A stretch of DNA of 64,000 nucleotides, from assembly GCF_037893185.1 (NCBI RefSeq), contig NZ_CP140772.1, positions 496,001 to 560,000 of the forward strand. The letters run 5' to 3'. Origin of the DNA: Chitinophaga sp. 180180018-3. GTDB taxonomy: Bacteria > Bacteroidota > Bacteroidia > Chitinophagales > Chitinophagaceae. Position 1 is the first letter of the stretch. Each line of letters starts with the position of its first letter. Below are positions 1-9,231 of this stretch, one piece after another. The notes beneath the pieces are model-generated. The model was not told the DNA's origin. It saw nothing but the letters and a program-made list of their open reading frames with translations, and searched no databases. A program made the position numbers and the translations under genes.

Positions 1-501
1 GTTGAGATCAGTTAATCCGATCACATAAGGGAAAAAGAACACCGGGTTGTTGCCAGCAGCCACACCACCCAGATTGTCGACTGAGTATAAACCAGTGGCC
101 AGTTTAGTAATGTGAACAACGGCGCTGTTGGAAGTCCTTTTATACGTTCCGCTGATATCATCGCTGGCTGGTGTACTCGTAACCAGCACCAGCCTTGTTG
201 CCTGCGTTCTGTAGCCCCATTTATTGATCGCCTGGAAGTTTACAAAGTACACTCCGGGAGTTTTGGGATCTACGGGATTAACGAGCGGCGTCAGGGTAGT
301 AGTGCTGTTAGCCAGGCTGTCGAAGGCCGTTGCACCAGGATCAGTATACGTACTCCCGATAGAAATGGCCAGCGCGGGATCACCTTTCAGGGTGATGACC
401 GGGTAAACGGGCGTAACAGTTTGCTTAATTACACCTTCTGAGTTTTTTGTACAGGAGGAGAATATGATGCAGCCCGCCAGTAAGAAATATAATGCTTTCA
501 T
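1..501 (-). CDS. DUF5011-type Ig-like lipoprotein (3' part missing)
   Basis: The gene starts at 501 on the minus strand and runs off the left edge, so only the first 167 codons are present. The product begins MKALYFLLAGCIIFSSC, a lipoprotein signal with its acylated Cys at about residue 17. An Ig-like repeat follows with the hallmark pattern 'LKGDPAL...GSTYTDPGATAFDS' (residues about 30-60), as in the DUF5011 or Cry22Aa-Ig family. After it comes 'GTYKRTSNSAVVHITKL', which resembles the start of a second beta domain. It is 49 bp downstream of the SusD-like gene and probably the third gene of that operon. It thus sits in the SusE/SusF position and is inferred to be a surface glycan-binding protein. 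The ligand is unknown. Confidence 0.75.
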   Translation of the reverse strand, partial: MKALYFLLAGCIIFSSCTKNSEGVIKQTVTPVYPVITLKGDPALAISIGSTYTDPGATAFDSLANSTTTLTPLVNPVDPKTPGVYFVNFQAINKWGYRTQATRLVLVTSTPASDDISGTYKRTSNSAVVHITKLATGLYSVDNLGGVAAGNNPVFFFPYVIGLTDLN

Positions 502-550
502 GTAGAGTAATTGTTTGTTAAAGAATAGTTCATTACAAGAGCAGTGCTTC

Positions 551-2023
551 TTAATTAGCCCACCATACTTTCTCATATACCAGGTGATTGGTTTTGGGTG
601 CGTTGGGATTCCTGGTCAGCTCGGAAGAAGGATACAGGAATATTCCCGGCCATCTTCCGGCGCCGATAACAGATGCCTGTGAAATGGTGAAGAAAGATGG
701 ATAGCCTGTTCTTCTCCATTCTGTCCATGCTTCAATGGTTTCGTTACCGCACATAGCCGCCCATTTCTGGGTAATGATAGCCTGCACCTGAGTTTCCACG
801 GCAGTACCTGTAGGATAAGCCACATCCGGCTGCGTATAGTAAGCAGGAGCAGTAGTGGTATCTATACCATATGCCTGGAAGTTATTGGTGATACCCTGGT
901 TGTACAACGCCTGGGCGCTTCCGGGAAGCCATCCTCTGGCAATTGCTTCTGCCTGCAGGAAATTGGCTTCATAGTCGGTCATTAATTTTACAGGGGCCAG
1001 TGCAGAGTTAACGTCTACTGCATTTGCTCCGGTAGCGGCTGAAGGATTGGATACAATAGTGGTTGGAGGATTCGCGAAGCTTCCCTGCGGAATACCAACA
1101 ATAGCGCCACTGGCAACAGGAGCATAGAAAGCCTGCAACCGCGGATCGCTCAGCGCTCTCATGAAACTAACGGTAGTTGAGCTGGCCACCAGGTTGGTAG
1201 TTTTGCTCAGCACAGAACCTGCAATAGCTCCGTATAAGGGGTTGGTTTGCCCGCCAGTGGAGTTGAAGTTCTGTAAGGCTGACTCACCAGGCTGGATAAA
1301 GGTTGCTCCCTGGAGCGTGCTGATGATAGCCTGTGCACGGGTTGGATCTTTTTTAGCGAGACGCATGCCTATCTTCAGTTTCAGGGTATTGGCAAAGCGT
1401 AACCACTTGTTCATGTCACCAGCATAGATCAGGTCGTCGGTACCGGGAGCGGTAGCATCGTTGGGATCTATCAGGGCGGTGGCATCGTTGACCATTTTCA
1501 CCAATCCATCGTAGATGCTGGTTTGTGTGTCGAATTTAGGATAGAGTACCTGAGCGGTCATGACATCGCCCTGCATAGTCTGACTGAAAGGTACATCACC
1601 CCAGAGATCTGTAAGCAGCTGGAAAGTGTATGCTTTAAGGAGCATACCGATAGCCACATATTGTTTAAGTTTGGCGGCGTTGCCTTTGTCGATGACCTTC
1701 TGCATATTTTCCAATGCGTCAACGTTCATGCTGAACCAGACATTACCGAAGTCGCCTTCGGTAGGGGCATACTGGTCGAGCGTTTTATACTGTGATGAAG
1801 AAGGGTTCTGTGTCCAATACTGGGCCCAGATACCACCATCTATAGTCAGGGTATTGCCTAATGCGAAGGTCAGGCCCGATTCTGCTGAAGGGAGCAGCAC
1901 ATTTACCGTTACGTCAGCTGCGTTGTTTGGGTCTTTGTTCACATCGAGAAACTTTTTGCAACCAGCTGAAGTAAGCAGGAAGGTCGACAAAAGTAGCAGT
2001 GATTTTATATTCGTTTTCATCAA
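551..2023 (-). CDS. SusD/RagB-like outer-membrane lipoprotein (SusD-like_2 type)
   Basis: 490 residues. The N-terminus MMKTNIKSLLLLSTF...SAGCKKFLDVNKDPN is a lipoprotein signal (Cys about 22) followed by the 'KFLDVNxDPN' start typical of SusD-like_2 proteins. The helical TPR-like body follows, and the C-terminal part contains 'QAIITQKWAAMCGNETIEAWTEWRRTGYP', which I recognise as characteristic of this subfamily. It lies 25 bp after the SusC gene at 2049-5306 on the same strand. SusD proteins cap the SusC barrel on the cell surface and present the ligand. This subfamily is not restricted to polysaccharides, so the substrate is open. The start could be the second Met. Confidence 0.92.
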   Translation of the reverse strand: MMKTNIKSLLLLSTFLLTSAGCKKFLDVNKDPNNAADVTVNVLLPSAESGLTFALGNTLTIDGGIWAQYWTQNPSSSQYKTLDQYAPTEGDFGNVWFSMNVDALENMQKVIDKGNAAKLKQYVAIGMLLKAYTFQLLTDLWGDVPFSQTMQGDVMTAQVLYPKFDTQTSIYDGLVKMVNDATALIDPNDATAPGTDDLIYAGDMNKWLRFANTLKLKIGMRLAKKDPTRAQAIISTLQGATFIQPGESALQNFNSTGGQTNPLYGAIAGSVLSKTTNLVASSTTVSFMRALSDPRLQAFYAPVASGAIVGIPQGSFANPPTTIVSNPSAATGANAVDVNSALAPVKLMTDYEANFLQAEAIARGWLPGSAQALYNQGITNNFQAYGIDTTTAPAYYTQPDVAYPTGTAVETQVQAIITQKWAAMCGNETIEAWTEWRRTGYPSFFTISQASVIGAGRWPGIFLYPSSELTRNPNAPKTNHLVYEKVWWAN

Positions 2024-2048
2024 TTTTAGTTTTTAGGCCCGATTAAAA

Positions 2049-5000
2049 TTAGAATGATACGTCCACTTTGAGACCATAGTTCCTGAGTGAAGGGTTAGAC
2101 TGGAATTCGTATCCCTGCACGTTGCTGGCACCCTGGGAGTTAATTTCCGGATCAGCAAACTGGTTGGATTTAGGCACCCAAAGGAAAAGGTTATTACCAT
2201 ACAGCAACACGGTGAGTCTGGTAAATGGCGTATGTTTTAACATCGACTGGCTGAAGGAATATCCGATGGAAGCTTCCCGCAGTTTCACATAGGACCCATC
2301 TACGACGTTTTCGCCTGCAGGAACAACATTGGTCCAGTAGTTATACGGATGCGTTTTAATGGTCGTGTTGTTCACGAATTTGCCGGTGTTAGGATCTGTA
2401 TAGCCTGAATTCGGGAAAATAAAATCTGCCCGGTGATTAATATCAGTTTCTGCTGCGGTACCGGCGAAGTCGAGCAGCCCTTTGGTATTGGAGTAGAATA
2501 CGCCGCCCTGTTTGGTATCGAACAGCACTTTAAGCATGAATCCCTTGTAAGAGATATTTGTTCCCAGAGAGGCGATGTAATCAGGCAAATATGATCCGAA
2601 ATAGCGGGTAGCGTTGGCACGGGGCAGGCCGGTGCTTGGATCTATGATCACTTTTCCGGTAGCAGAATCGAGTGCCAGACCTGTACCGTAGAATGTTCCA
2701 TATTTTTTTCCGATGGCAGCTACCTGTGCCATTGCTGTGGTACCGCTAACCCCGGGTGCGATGGCAATTTGCTTTATACCATTGGCGCCTCCAAAGATAT
2801 CCACCACCTTATTGTCGAGCCAGCTAAAGGTTCCAAAAACATCAATCTTCAGTCCATATTTGGTATTGACCGGAGTGGTTTTGAGACCGATTTCTATACC
2901 CTGGTTAGTCATTTCACCCACGTTCATGGTGATAGCTGAAAACCCGGAACTGTTAGGAACCGGAACGTCTACGATCTGGTTGGTAGACTTGGTTTTGTAG
3001 TAGGTAACATCCAGGTTGATGATATTCTTTAAGAAGGAGAGCTCGGTTCCTACTTCAAAAGAAGAGGTGAACTCTGGTTTCAGATCCGGGTTACCGATAA
3101 GGTTACGACGGTTGAAACCTGGTACGGTAGCATTATTAGCAGAGATGGGGAACAGGATTTCTCCGAAATCACCGCTGATATCTGTTTTCTTATAAGTAGT
3201 GGCTAACCGGTAGGCCGGAGCATCGGCCCCTACTTTAGCGTAGCTGATCCTTAATTTTCCGAAGTTTAATATATCGTTGAATTTGTTGTCTTTAAATAAT
3301 TCGGAGAATACAAAAGCAGCATTTACACTGGGATATACGTAAGAGTTATGATTCGTGGGCAGTGTAGAGGATATATCGTTACGGATGGTACCACCCAGGA
3401 ACAGCATATTTTTATAGTCAAAATCTGCTTCCCCGTAAAAGCCATATAACCTTCTTTCGCTGATGGTGTTGGTAGAGTTAATAGGTCCATTTGAGTTGTC
3501 GAGATTATAGAAACCCGGTACTACAAGACCTCCGTTGGTATTTGTTGCGGAAAAAAGTTCATTACTGGTCGTCATTCTCACGTTGTTACCGCCCAGTAAT
3601 TTCATGTTGAAATCTTTCGCCAGCGCCCTTGTATAAGTAATGATGAGGTCATGGTTAATCTGGCTGTAGTTAATAAGATCCTGGGAGTATTTACCGTTGT
3701 CGGACCAGTTGTTACCTGCATAGAACGGATCCATTGGTTGGAAGAAGTATTTAGCACCTTTTTCATACCTGCGGTCGCTGTAAACATCCGCACCTATACG
3801 TTCCGTGATGTCGAGGCCGGCTACTGGTTTGTACGACAGGGAGAAAGTTCCGTTCACACGGTCTACACTATTTGTATTATGGTAGTTCTGCAGCAGGAAA
3901 TACGGGTTTTTCGTATAGGCGCCATAGTAGCCATAATATTGTACTCCGTCAGAGCCCGTAAAAGTACCATTAAACGGATTGCTGAGATCTTTCAGATCAA
4001 CAATGGGAATATCCCTGGGTTGCTGGTAGATAGAAGAATAGGACGAGTTGCTTTGTCCGCCGAGAGGTAAGATACCGGATATATTGGTATACCCGATAGA
4101 TACAGAACTGGAGAATTTCTCAGAGAAATCAGAAGATCCGCTGAACCTCACGCTGTATTTGTTGTACTTGGTACCGGGAATAACTCCTTTATTATTTAAA
4201 GCACCGAGCGACAGGAAGTAAGTAGATTTCTCGCTACCACCGGAAACGGTTACGTTATTATTGAATGTTTGTCCGGGATCGAAGAAATCTTTTACGTTAT
4301 TGGGAATGGCTTTATATTCCTTCAATCGTTGTTGTCCGTTTACTATCTGACCAAAGGGGCGCAACTTGCCGTCGAAAGGTTCGCCCCAGCTAAAGTTTTC
4401 CCTTCTGTCGTTCGGAATTGCATCCATATTACCTTCTCCGAATTCGTTCTGGAAAGTAGGATACTTCAGGATATTGGACAATTGATAACTGGTGCTGAAA
4501 TTGATCTGTGCGGCACTACCTTTCTTACCTTTTTTAGTAGTGATAAGGATTGCTCCGTTGGAAGCGATACTACCATACAATGCAGCAGCGGCGGGTCCTT
4601 TCAGTACCGTGATGCTTTCGATATCATTAGGGTTGATATCATTACCCCTGTTACCGTAATCGACCTGATCGTTCAGGAAGTCGGTGTTCTTTATGTTATC
4701 ATTACTTACCGGTATTCCATCGATAACGAAAACCGGCTGGTTGTTACCACTGAAAGACGTGGGGCCTCTCAGGGTGATCCTGGAAGAAGTACCCGGACCG
4801 TTACCGGAGGTGATATTCAGACCTGCTACTTTACCAGTCAGTGCGTTAATCGGGCTGGTATTGTCACCGATATCTCCTTTGTCGATCGTAGCCACTGCAT
4901 AGCCCAGGCTTCGTTTCTCTCTTTTTACACCCTGGCCGGTTACTACTATTTCAGTGAGCGCTGTACGGGTTGCCTGCAGTACAACATTGTACGTGATGCT

Positions 5001-5306
5001 GCCGGTAACGGGCACTTCCCTGTCGTTGTACCCGATAAAGGAGAAAACGAGGATGTCGCCGGAAGAAGCGTTGAGGGAGTAGTTTCCTTTTGCATCGGTG
5101 GCGGTACCGTTATTAGTGTTTTTGATCCTGACACTTACGCCGGGCAGGACAGAGCCATCTTCCTGTGCTGTTACTCTACCAGATACTTTATGCTGGGCAA
5201 AAGTGAACAGCGGCATAACCAGCATAAGCAGCATGAAGCAGGCTTTGGGCAAAGCATTGCTTAGGCCGGGGATAAAGGGAATAAGTTGAGTTGTTTTTTT
5301 CCTCAT
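2049..5306 (-). CDS. SusC/RagA family TonB-dependent outer-membrane transporter
   Basis: 1085 residues, normal for the family. The order is: signal peptide ending 'LFTFAQ'; carboxypeptidase-regulatory-like beta domain at about 40-115 ('VSGRVTAQEDGSVLPGVSV', 'VFSFIGY'); a TonB-box region 'LTEIVVTGQGVKREKRSLGY'; a plug domain with 'VFVIDGIPV' and 'IESITVLKGPAAAALYG'; then the 22-strand barrel ending 'YGLKVDVSF'. There is no STN domain, so it is probably not wired to a sigma/FecR pair, unlike the other two SusC proteins here. It heads the SusC-SusD-lipoprotein operon running toward the left edge. The plug sequence 'ALYGSIASNGAILITTKKGK' is typical of SusC. Confidence 0.95.
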   Translation of the reverse strand: MRKKTTQLIPFIPGLSNALPKACFMLLMLVMPLFTFAQHKVSGRVTAQEDGSVLPGVSVRIKNTNNGTATDAKGNYSLNASSGDILVFSFIGYNDREVPVTGSITYNVVLQATRTALTEIVVTGQGVKREKRSLGYAVATIDKGDIGDNTSPINALTGKVAGLNITSGNGPGTSSRITLRGPTSFSGNNQPVFVIDGIPVSNDNIKNTDFLNDQVDYGNRGNDINPNDIESITVLKGPAAAALYGSIASNGAILITTKKGKKGSAAQINFSTSYQLSNILKYPTFQNEFGEGNMDAIPNDRRENFSWGEPFDGKLRPFGQIVNGQQRLKEYKAIPNNVKDFFDPGQTFNNNVTVSGGSEKSTYFLSLGALNNKGVIPGTKYNKYSVRFSGSSDFSEKFSSSVSIGYTNISGILPLGGQSNSSYSSIYQQPRDIPIVDLKDLSNPFNGTFTGSDGVQYYGYYGAYTKNPYFLLQNYHNTNSVDRVNGTFSLSYKPVAGLDITERIGADVYSDRRYEKGAKYFFQPMDPFYAGNNWSDNGKYSQDLINYSQINHDLIITYTRALAKDFNMKLLGGNNVRMTTSNELFSATNTNGGLVVPGFYNLDNSNGPINSTNTISERRLYGFYGEADFDYKNMLFLGGTIRNDISSTLPTNHNSYVYPSVNAAFVFSELFKDNKFNDILNFGKLRISYAKVGADAPAYRLATTYKKTDISGDFGEILFPISANNATVPGFNRRNLIGNPDLKPEFTSSFEVGTELSFLKNIINLDVTYYKTKSTNQIVDVPVPNSSGFSAITMNVGEMTNQGIEIGLKTTPVNTKYGLKIDVFGTFSWLDNKVVDIFGGANGIKQIAIAPGVSGTTAMAQVAAIGKKYGTFYGTGLALDSATGKVIIDPSTGLPRANATRYFGSYLPDYIASLGTNISYKGFMLKVLFDTKQGGVFYSNTKGLLDFAGTAAETDINHRADFIFPNSGYTDPNTGKFVNNTTIKTHPYNYWTNVVPAGENVVDGSYVKLREASIGYSFSQSMLKHTPFTRLTVLLYGNNLFLWVPKSNQFADPEINSQGASNVQGYEFQSNPSLRNYGLKVDVSF

Positions 5307-5534
5307 AAATAAGGTTTTGGTTGTTGTATACTTTTTTTCTTGTTTGTTGCGTATTCAGCCAATAGGCGGGGGGCCATTAGAGGGTGAAATAGTGCCATCA
5401 TTTGATATCATCGAGTTACGATTTTTGCTGTATCCAGTAATTCCATTTCAGTATTTCAGCGATCCATTAGTCCCGGGCTTATTCAACAGCACCTACCGGG
5501 CGGCAGCCGCATTGATTACCCTGACAGATATTTA

Positions 5535-5565
5535 ACATAAGCAAAAGACTCTTACATAAGCAAAA
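5535..5565 (-). promoter_or_regulatory. Direct-repeat operator candidate upstream of SusC
   Basis: The 12-mer acataagcaaaa occurs at 5535-5546 and again at 5554-5565, a 19-bp period. A close variant (cataagccaaaa) is found near 5881. On the minus strand each copy reads TTTTGCTTATGT and contains a TTTG that could act as a -33 element. The spacing, close to two helical turns, suggests a dimeric regulator bound on one DNA face. This is inference from repetition only. Confidence 0.35.
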
Positions 5566-5566
5566 C

Positions 5567-5600
5567 ACCATTGCTGGTTTGAGTGTTTAAACACAATGGT
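5567..5600. repeat. Nested inverted repeats
   Basis: accattg at 5567-5573 pairs with caatggt at 5594-5600. Inside lies the perfect 12-bp palindrome gtgtttaaacac (5583-5594). It is next to the 12-bp direct repeats, so the cluster looks like a regulatory site rather than a terminator: no T-run follows on either strand. Confidence 0.35.
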
Positions 5601-6174
5601 CATATTATTCAGTTCGCAACTGCCCGGGGCCATCCTAACCGGTATTTAGCTATTGTTTCAGCGGAGGTTTTCTCCAATTTGAAGCAATACAAAGCCTCCC
5701 GGCAACTTGCGATTGCCAGGATATACCTTTCAGAAGGATCAGCTCCGTTTCTGATAGGTTAGGAGTCCATACTTTTGATTAATAATAACACCTTCGCCGG
5801 ATTTTGGTTGAAGTGCAAGCCATTGGAGGTATTATTTTTTTCTTTAGGTAATTGTGTGCGTAATAAAAGCAGGTACTTTCATAAGCCAAAACTGTTTATA
5901 GCGTTTAGATTTTGCTTTATGGCAACTTCTCATAAGCCCGGGTATATTCAGGAGTTGTAACTTATTTATTTGTTGTATCAATATACGGGGGCCCAATCAA
6001 GCAGACCATAACAAGGGTTAGACGGATCATTTGGCTCAGGGTTTATTTTAAGTTAAATAAAAGTTAACAGAAATTTTCTGCGCGGGGTTAAATGCAGGGG
6101 TTGCTTTTATAAAAGGTTTATTTTCTGAGACTTACATTTAACAGGAGTAGGGAGATATAAAAGAAGAAATTTAC

Positions 6175-6888
6175 TTATATATTGGCAGAGGTCGCTGGAA
6201 GACTGTCTGTTATCACATTTATTCTGCCGCCGGGATTCACCGGCCACACCACTAGCTTATTGAGAATAAAATGGCTGCCGGTTTCAGCTGCGGCACCCAG
6301 GTAGATGCTGCCACCTGAAAAAAGGTTACCCATGTTATTGAGGGCGCCGGCCCAAACCTGGTTTACGTAATATTCTAATTTATGTCCGTTGCGCCTGATG
6401 GAGAACTGAACTGTTTTCAGGTCACCGATATCCACCGGTTTTTTTTCGAGGGAAATATCGCCGTCGTGTACAATTAATTGCAGCATTTCATCTTTAATAC
6501 CTATGGCGATAGATTTTTCGAATGATTTGCCAGGAGGATGACCATAGAAATAAACAAGGGCACTCTTCGTTGACTTTACTGTAATGGTAGCAGACAATAC
6601 AAAATCGCCGATGACATTCAGGTACGGGTCTTTCGGATTATATGCCGGACTTGCTTCACCATCACTGGCGGCATTGCGGGGTGATCCGCTTATCAGGATA
6701 CCACCATTTCTCAGAGTTGTACCGGCAAAATGCCGCCACTTATGATTTTTGATCAGGTCAATTACAGGAAGTTTATCGGCAGCGGTATTGCTGGTATTGT
6801 AACAACCTGTTTTCCTGTGACCGAAAGGGGTAACACACAGGATGAATAGTATGATCTTGAAGTTCACATTGGCGGACCACATAAGCAT
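6175..6888 (-). CDS. Hypothetical secreted protein, possibly ConA-like jelly-roll fold
   Basis: 237 residues. A hydrophobic N-terminal segment (NFKIILFILCV) suggests export. The mature part is beta-rich, with 'GDFVLSATITVKSTKSALVYFYG', 'LQLIVHDGDISLEKKP', 'VQFSIRRNGHKLEYYVNQVWAG' and 'SGGSIYLGAAAETGSHFILNKLVV'. This succession of strands, with a phrase about measuring along a low-contrast 'G..YLGA' surface, is how LamG/ConA-like carbohydrate-binding or glucanase-like domains read. I see no catalytic motif. It stands alone, with the SusC leader downstream and the MazG gene upstream. The start could be Met3. A glycan-binding role is a guess. Confidence 0.6.
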   Translation of the reverse strand: MLMWSANVNFKIILFILCVTPFGHRKTGCYNTSNTAADKLPVIDLIKNHKWRHFAGTTLRNGGILISGSPRNAASDGEASPAYNPKDPYLNVIGDFVLSATITVKSTKSALVYFYGHPPGKSFEKSIAIGIKDEMLQLIVHDGDISLEKKPVDIGDLKTVQFSIRRNGHKLEYYVNQVWAGALNNMGNLFSGGSIYLGAAAETGSHFILNKLVVWPVNPGGRINVITDSLPATSANI

Positions 6889-7009
6889 GAGTACAGAATA
6901 GTTGATAGCTATAGCAGAAGGTTCCTGGTGTAATGACGCGGGCGGGGGGAGCAGCCCTTTATGAAGAAAAGTACTTTAACAGAATATTAACCCCAGGGAG
7001 GTCCGTAAG

Positions 7010-7046
7010 AAACGACTGCCGGCTATCCACCGGCCGACGGTCGTTT
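7010..7046 (-). terminator. Imperfect hairpin, probable terminator of the MazG-type gene
   Basis: aaacgac at 7010-7016 pairs with gtcgttt at 7040-7046, and inner GC-rich segments (gccgg/ccggc) extend the stem. On the minus strand it lies 20 bp after the stop at 7067 and is followed by a short T-rich run. Confidence 0.4.
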
Positions 7047-7066
7047 TCGGTAAGCCTGATATACAA

Positions 7067-7534
7067 TCAGGGCAATATGGGCTTCAATGCTGCGGCAGAG
7101 TAGTTGACTGATTTGAGGGTTTTGTTATCGGATTGTCTGTACACCAGGTAGAGGTCATCCACTTTGGTATAATAGCAGGGCGTGTTTTCGGCGTTGCTGT
7201 AATGTGCAACGGTTTTTTCCGCTTCTTCCAGCGATTTACAGGCCTTGCTCATATTAGATCTGTGTACTTCGTTGAAGAGGGTATTGAATTTTTCTCCCAG
7301 TCCAAACTCAAGGATAGCACCGGCCAGCACGTATTGCAGATCGCATAAGGCATCGGCAATCTCCACTATATCATTATCCGCAATGGCCTGTTTCAATTCA
7401 TTCAATTCTTCCTGTATAAGAGATACTCTCAGGTCGCATCGTTGTGGGCTGGGTACTACAGGATGTTGTTCAATCGGGTGTTTGAAGGTGCTATGAAACT
7501 CGGCGACTTTATTGAGCGCTTTAACGTCTTCCAT
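7067..7534 (-). CDS. MazG/PRA-PH-like nucleoside triphosphate pyrophosphohydrolase
   Basis: 155 residues, all-alpha. The metal-binding signature of the NTP-PPase superfamily is clear: 'LIQEELNELKQAI' (EExxE) at about 40-52, and 'VEIADALCDLQYVLAGA' (EhxDxxxDxxY) at about 58-74. These enzymes split noncanonical or surplus nucleoside triphosphates to the monophosphate and pyrophosphate in the cytoplasm. The C-terminal third ('TPCYYTKVDDLYLVYRQSDNKTLKSVNYS') is the extension seen in the group annotated as a phosphoribosyl-ATP pyrophosphohydrolase-like single-domain protein. No his genes are nearby, so house-cleaning is more likely than histidine synthesis. Confidence 0.85.
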   Translation of the reverse strand: MEDVKALNKVAEFHSTFKHPIEQHPVVPSPQRCDLRVSLIQEELNELKQAIADNDIVEIADALCDLQYVLAGAILEFGLGEKFNTLFNEVHRSNMSKACKSLEEAEKTVAHYSNAENTPCYYTKVDDLYLVYRQSDNKTLKSVNYSAAALKPILP

Positions 7535-7713
7535 GAGTGAATATAGTTTTAGTATTATTAAGTTCCGAAAGTAAGCATTATTTTGAATAGAGGCAGTACG
7601 GGGCAGGGCTGTTAATACTGGTAAAACCGTTATCTTTATCAGTATATTTATAACTTATTGTCAGTACCTGTTTGTTATGCCTGACTTTATATGACCAGAA
7701 AACAGAGCAGTTT

Positions 7714-9222
7714 ATGAAATCCATATCGCTGAAAGAGGCCATCCAGAGCGGACTTGTGAATGAACTGGAAACGAACCTTACGTTTATTGACAGCAATGTA
7801 CCGGATCTGCAGGTGCTGGTGTTTGAAGAAGATGTTGTCCGGAGCGCCCTGCTGGATCTTTATGATATATATGCAGAACAGCATATAGCCGGCTGGATCG
7901 TGAACGGAAATCTGATCGTTAATAATGCTATTGTTGACTATGAGTCGGACACCTATTCTGCGTTCCTGCTGGTCAATGGTAACCTGGTCTGTGATAACCT
8001 GGTAGCAGGTTGTACAGAGATAGTGGTGAAAGGAGATGTGCATGTACGGCAGACCTTTATCGGTTACTACAATCATGGCCGGGTGCTCGTCAATGGAAAT
8101 CTGCATGCAGGTTTATGGATAGAAGACGATCATCAGACAACCGTAAAGGGAGAAGTAGAAGCGGTTACCTTCTGCAAAAGCTGGCATATACCTTCCCCTG
8201 ATTATTCGGTTTGGCGGGATATACTGATGCCGTCAGCAGCCGAAGAATTGCTGGAAGGAGATCACCTGTTTGCCGGTGATAAGAAGCTGATCGAAAAGGT
8301 GAAGAATGGATGGCCGATATTCAGGGACGATCTGGCAAGAACGGGGATCACCGTCGAAGATCTTTCGAAGTATCTGAATACGCCTCTTCTGGGACCTGAA
8401 CTGGAAAAGATTGTGATACGGCATAACGGGTGGACGATTTCTATATCCAGGGGCAGCGGGGAAACGCCACATAAGATACTGTTGATAAACACAGCAGAGC
8501 GGCATTCTTTTTATATGTCGGTGAATACAGACGGAGGAGTGATATTGCTCTATGAAACACCGGATGAAGAATGGGAAGAGATTGTGAGCAAAGACTCGCC
8601 GGAGTGGAAACTGTTGCTCCGTTACGTTACGAAAACCCTGGCGGTATTAAGAGAAAAGGAACAATGGAACGAGCAATACAGAAAAGAGGTTAGCCAGGAA
8701 CAGCTGTGGCACCTGATATGGCAGCTCAATCCATCAGGCGATCAGGCAGCATTTCATCCGATAGCTTCCGATATTCTGAACAGGGTGGTCTATGCCGCTT
8801 CATTCCCCTTTGCGTATGTACATGCCCGTTATAAGGCAGATAGTATGAAACGGGGACTTGAAGAACATCCGGGCCGGTTGCCGGCCGTAGCATTGCTGGA
8901 TGGATTGTTGCATCATGGCCTGATCGCTGAACTGTCGGGTTCCGCATCCTTATCGGGCGGAATAGACCAGCTTAACAGTATCGCGACCAAATACTGGAAT
9001 ACCAGTTTCAATATTCCGGAAGCCTATGTTGATGCTCCGGTAGACGAGGCTTACCTGATCTGGATCAATGGACAGCTGGCATCTTACGGTGTTGGTATTG
9101 CATCCCTTGAAGTGGGAATCAACAACTACCTGCTGGCATGTGTGCAGCTGGATGCACTGAATGTATTAAAAACAAGTATGAACGAGCTCGGCGTAAAAAT
9201 GTTATTGTTATCAGGTAATTAG
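7714..9222 (+). CDS. Uncharacterised protein with beta-helix-like N-terminal repeats
   Basis: 502 residues from the chosen start at 7714. An in-frame ATG at 7672 would add 14 residues. I do not recognise the family. Residues about 60-160 contain repeated short strands of the kind 'GWIVNGNLIVNNAIVDY', 'AFLLVNGNLVCDNLVAG', 'EIVVKGDVHVRQTF' and 'RVLVNGNLHAGLWI'. The spacing of V(N/K)G(N/D)(L/V) suggests a right-handed beta-helix of the bactofilin type. The C-terminal 340 residues are mixed alpha/beta with no known motif. There is no signal peptide, so it is probably cytoplasmic. It is monocistronic, between divergent MazG and convergent DoxX genes. Confidence 0.75.
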   Translation: MKSISLKEAIQSGLVNELETNLTFIDSNVPDLQVLVFEEDVVRSALLDLYDIYAEQHIAGWIVNGNLIVNNAIVDYESDTYSAFLLVNGNLVCDNLVAGCTEIVVKGDVHVRQTFIGYYNHGRVLVNGNLHAGLWIEDDHQTTVKGEVEAVTFCKSWHIPSPDYSVWRDILMPSAAEELLEGDHLFAGDKKLIEKVKNGWPIFRDDLARTGITVEDLSKYLNTPLLGPELEKIVIRHNGWTISISRGSGETPHKILLINTAERHSFYMSVNTDGGVILLYETPDEEWEEIVSKDSPEWKLLLRYVTKTLAVLREKEQWNEQYRKEVSQEQLWHLIWQLNPSGDQAAFHPIASDILNRVVYAASFPFAYVHARYKADSMKRGLEEHPGRLPAVALLDGLLHHGLIAELSGSASLSGGIDQLNSIATKYWNTSFNIPEAYVDAPVDEAYLIWINGQLASYGVGIASLEVGINNYLLACVQLDALNVLKTSMNELGVKMLLLSGN

Positions 9223-9231
9223 GGAGTTTTT

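Larger units (their letters stand above)
5307..6174. other. 868-bp gene-free leader upstream of the minus-strand SusC gene
   Basis: No open reading frame here looks like a protein. The short plus-strand frames have no recognisable start context or family resemblance. The stretch holds a 12-bp direct repeat (5535-5546 and 5554-5565), a 12-bp palindrome at 5583-5594 nested in a 7-bp inverted repeat, and several poly-T runs near the SusC start. It probably carries the promoter and control sites of the SusC operon, plus the end region of no visible gene on the other side. Confidence 0.5.

Noticed and set aside
4269..5264. 331-codon plus-strand frame
   Set aside because: Entirely antisense to the SusC gene; composition is that of a reversed barrel protein and no family pattern appears.
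5317..5535. 72-codon plus-strand frame in the SusC leader
   Set aside because: No start context, no similarity pattern; lies in the control region.
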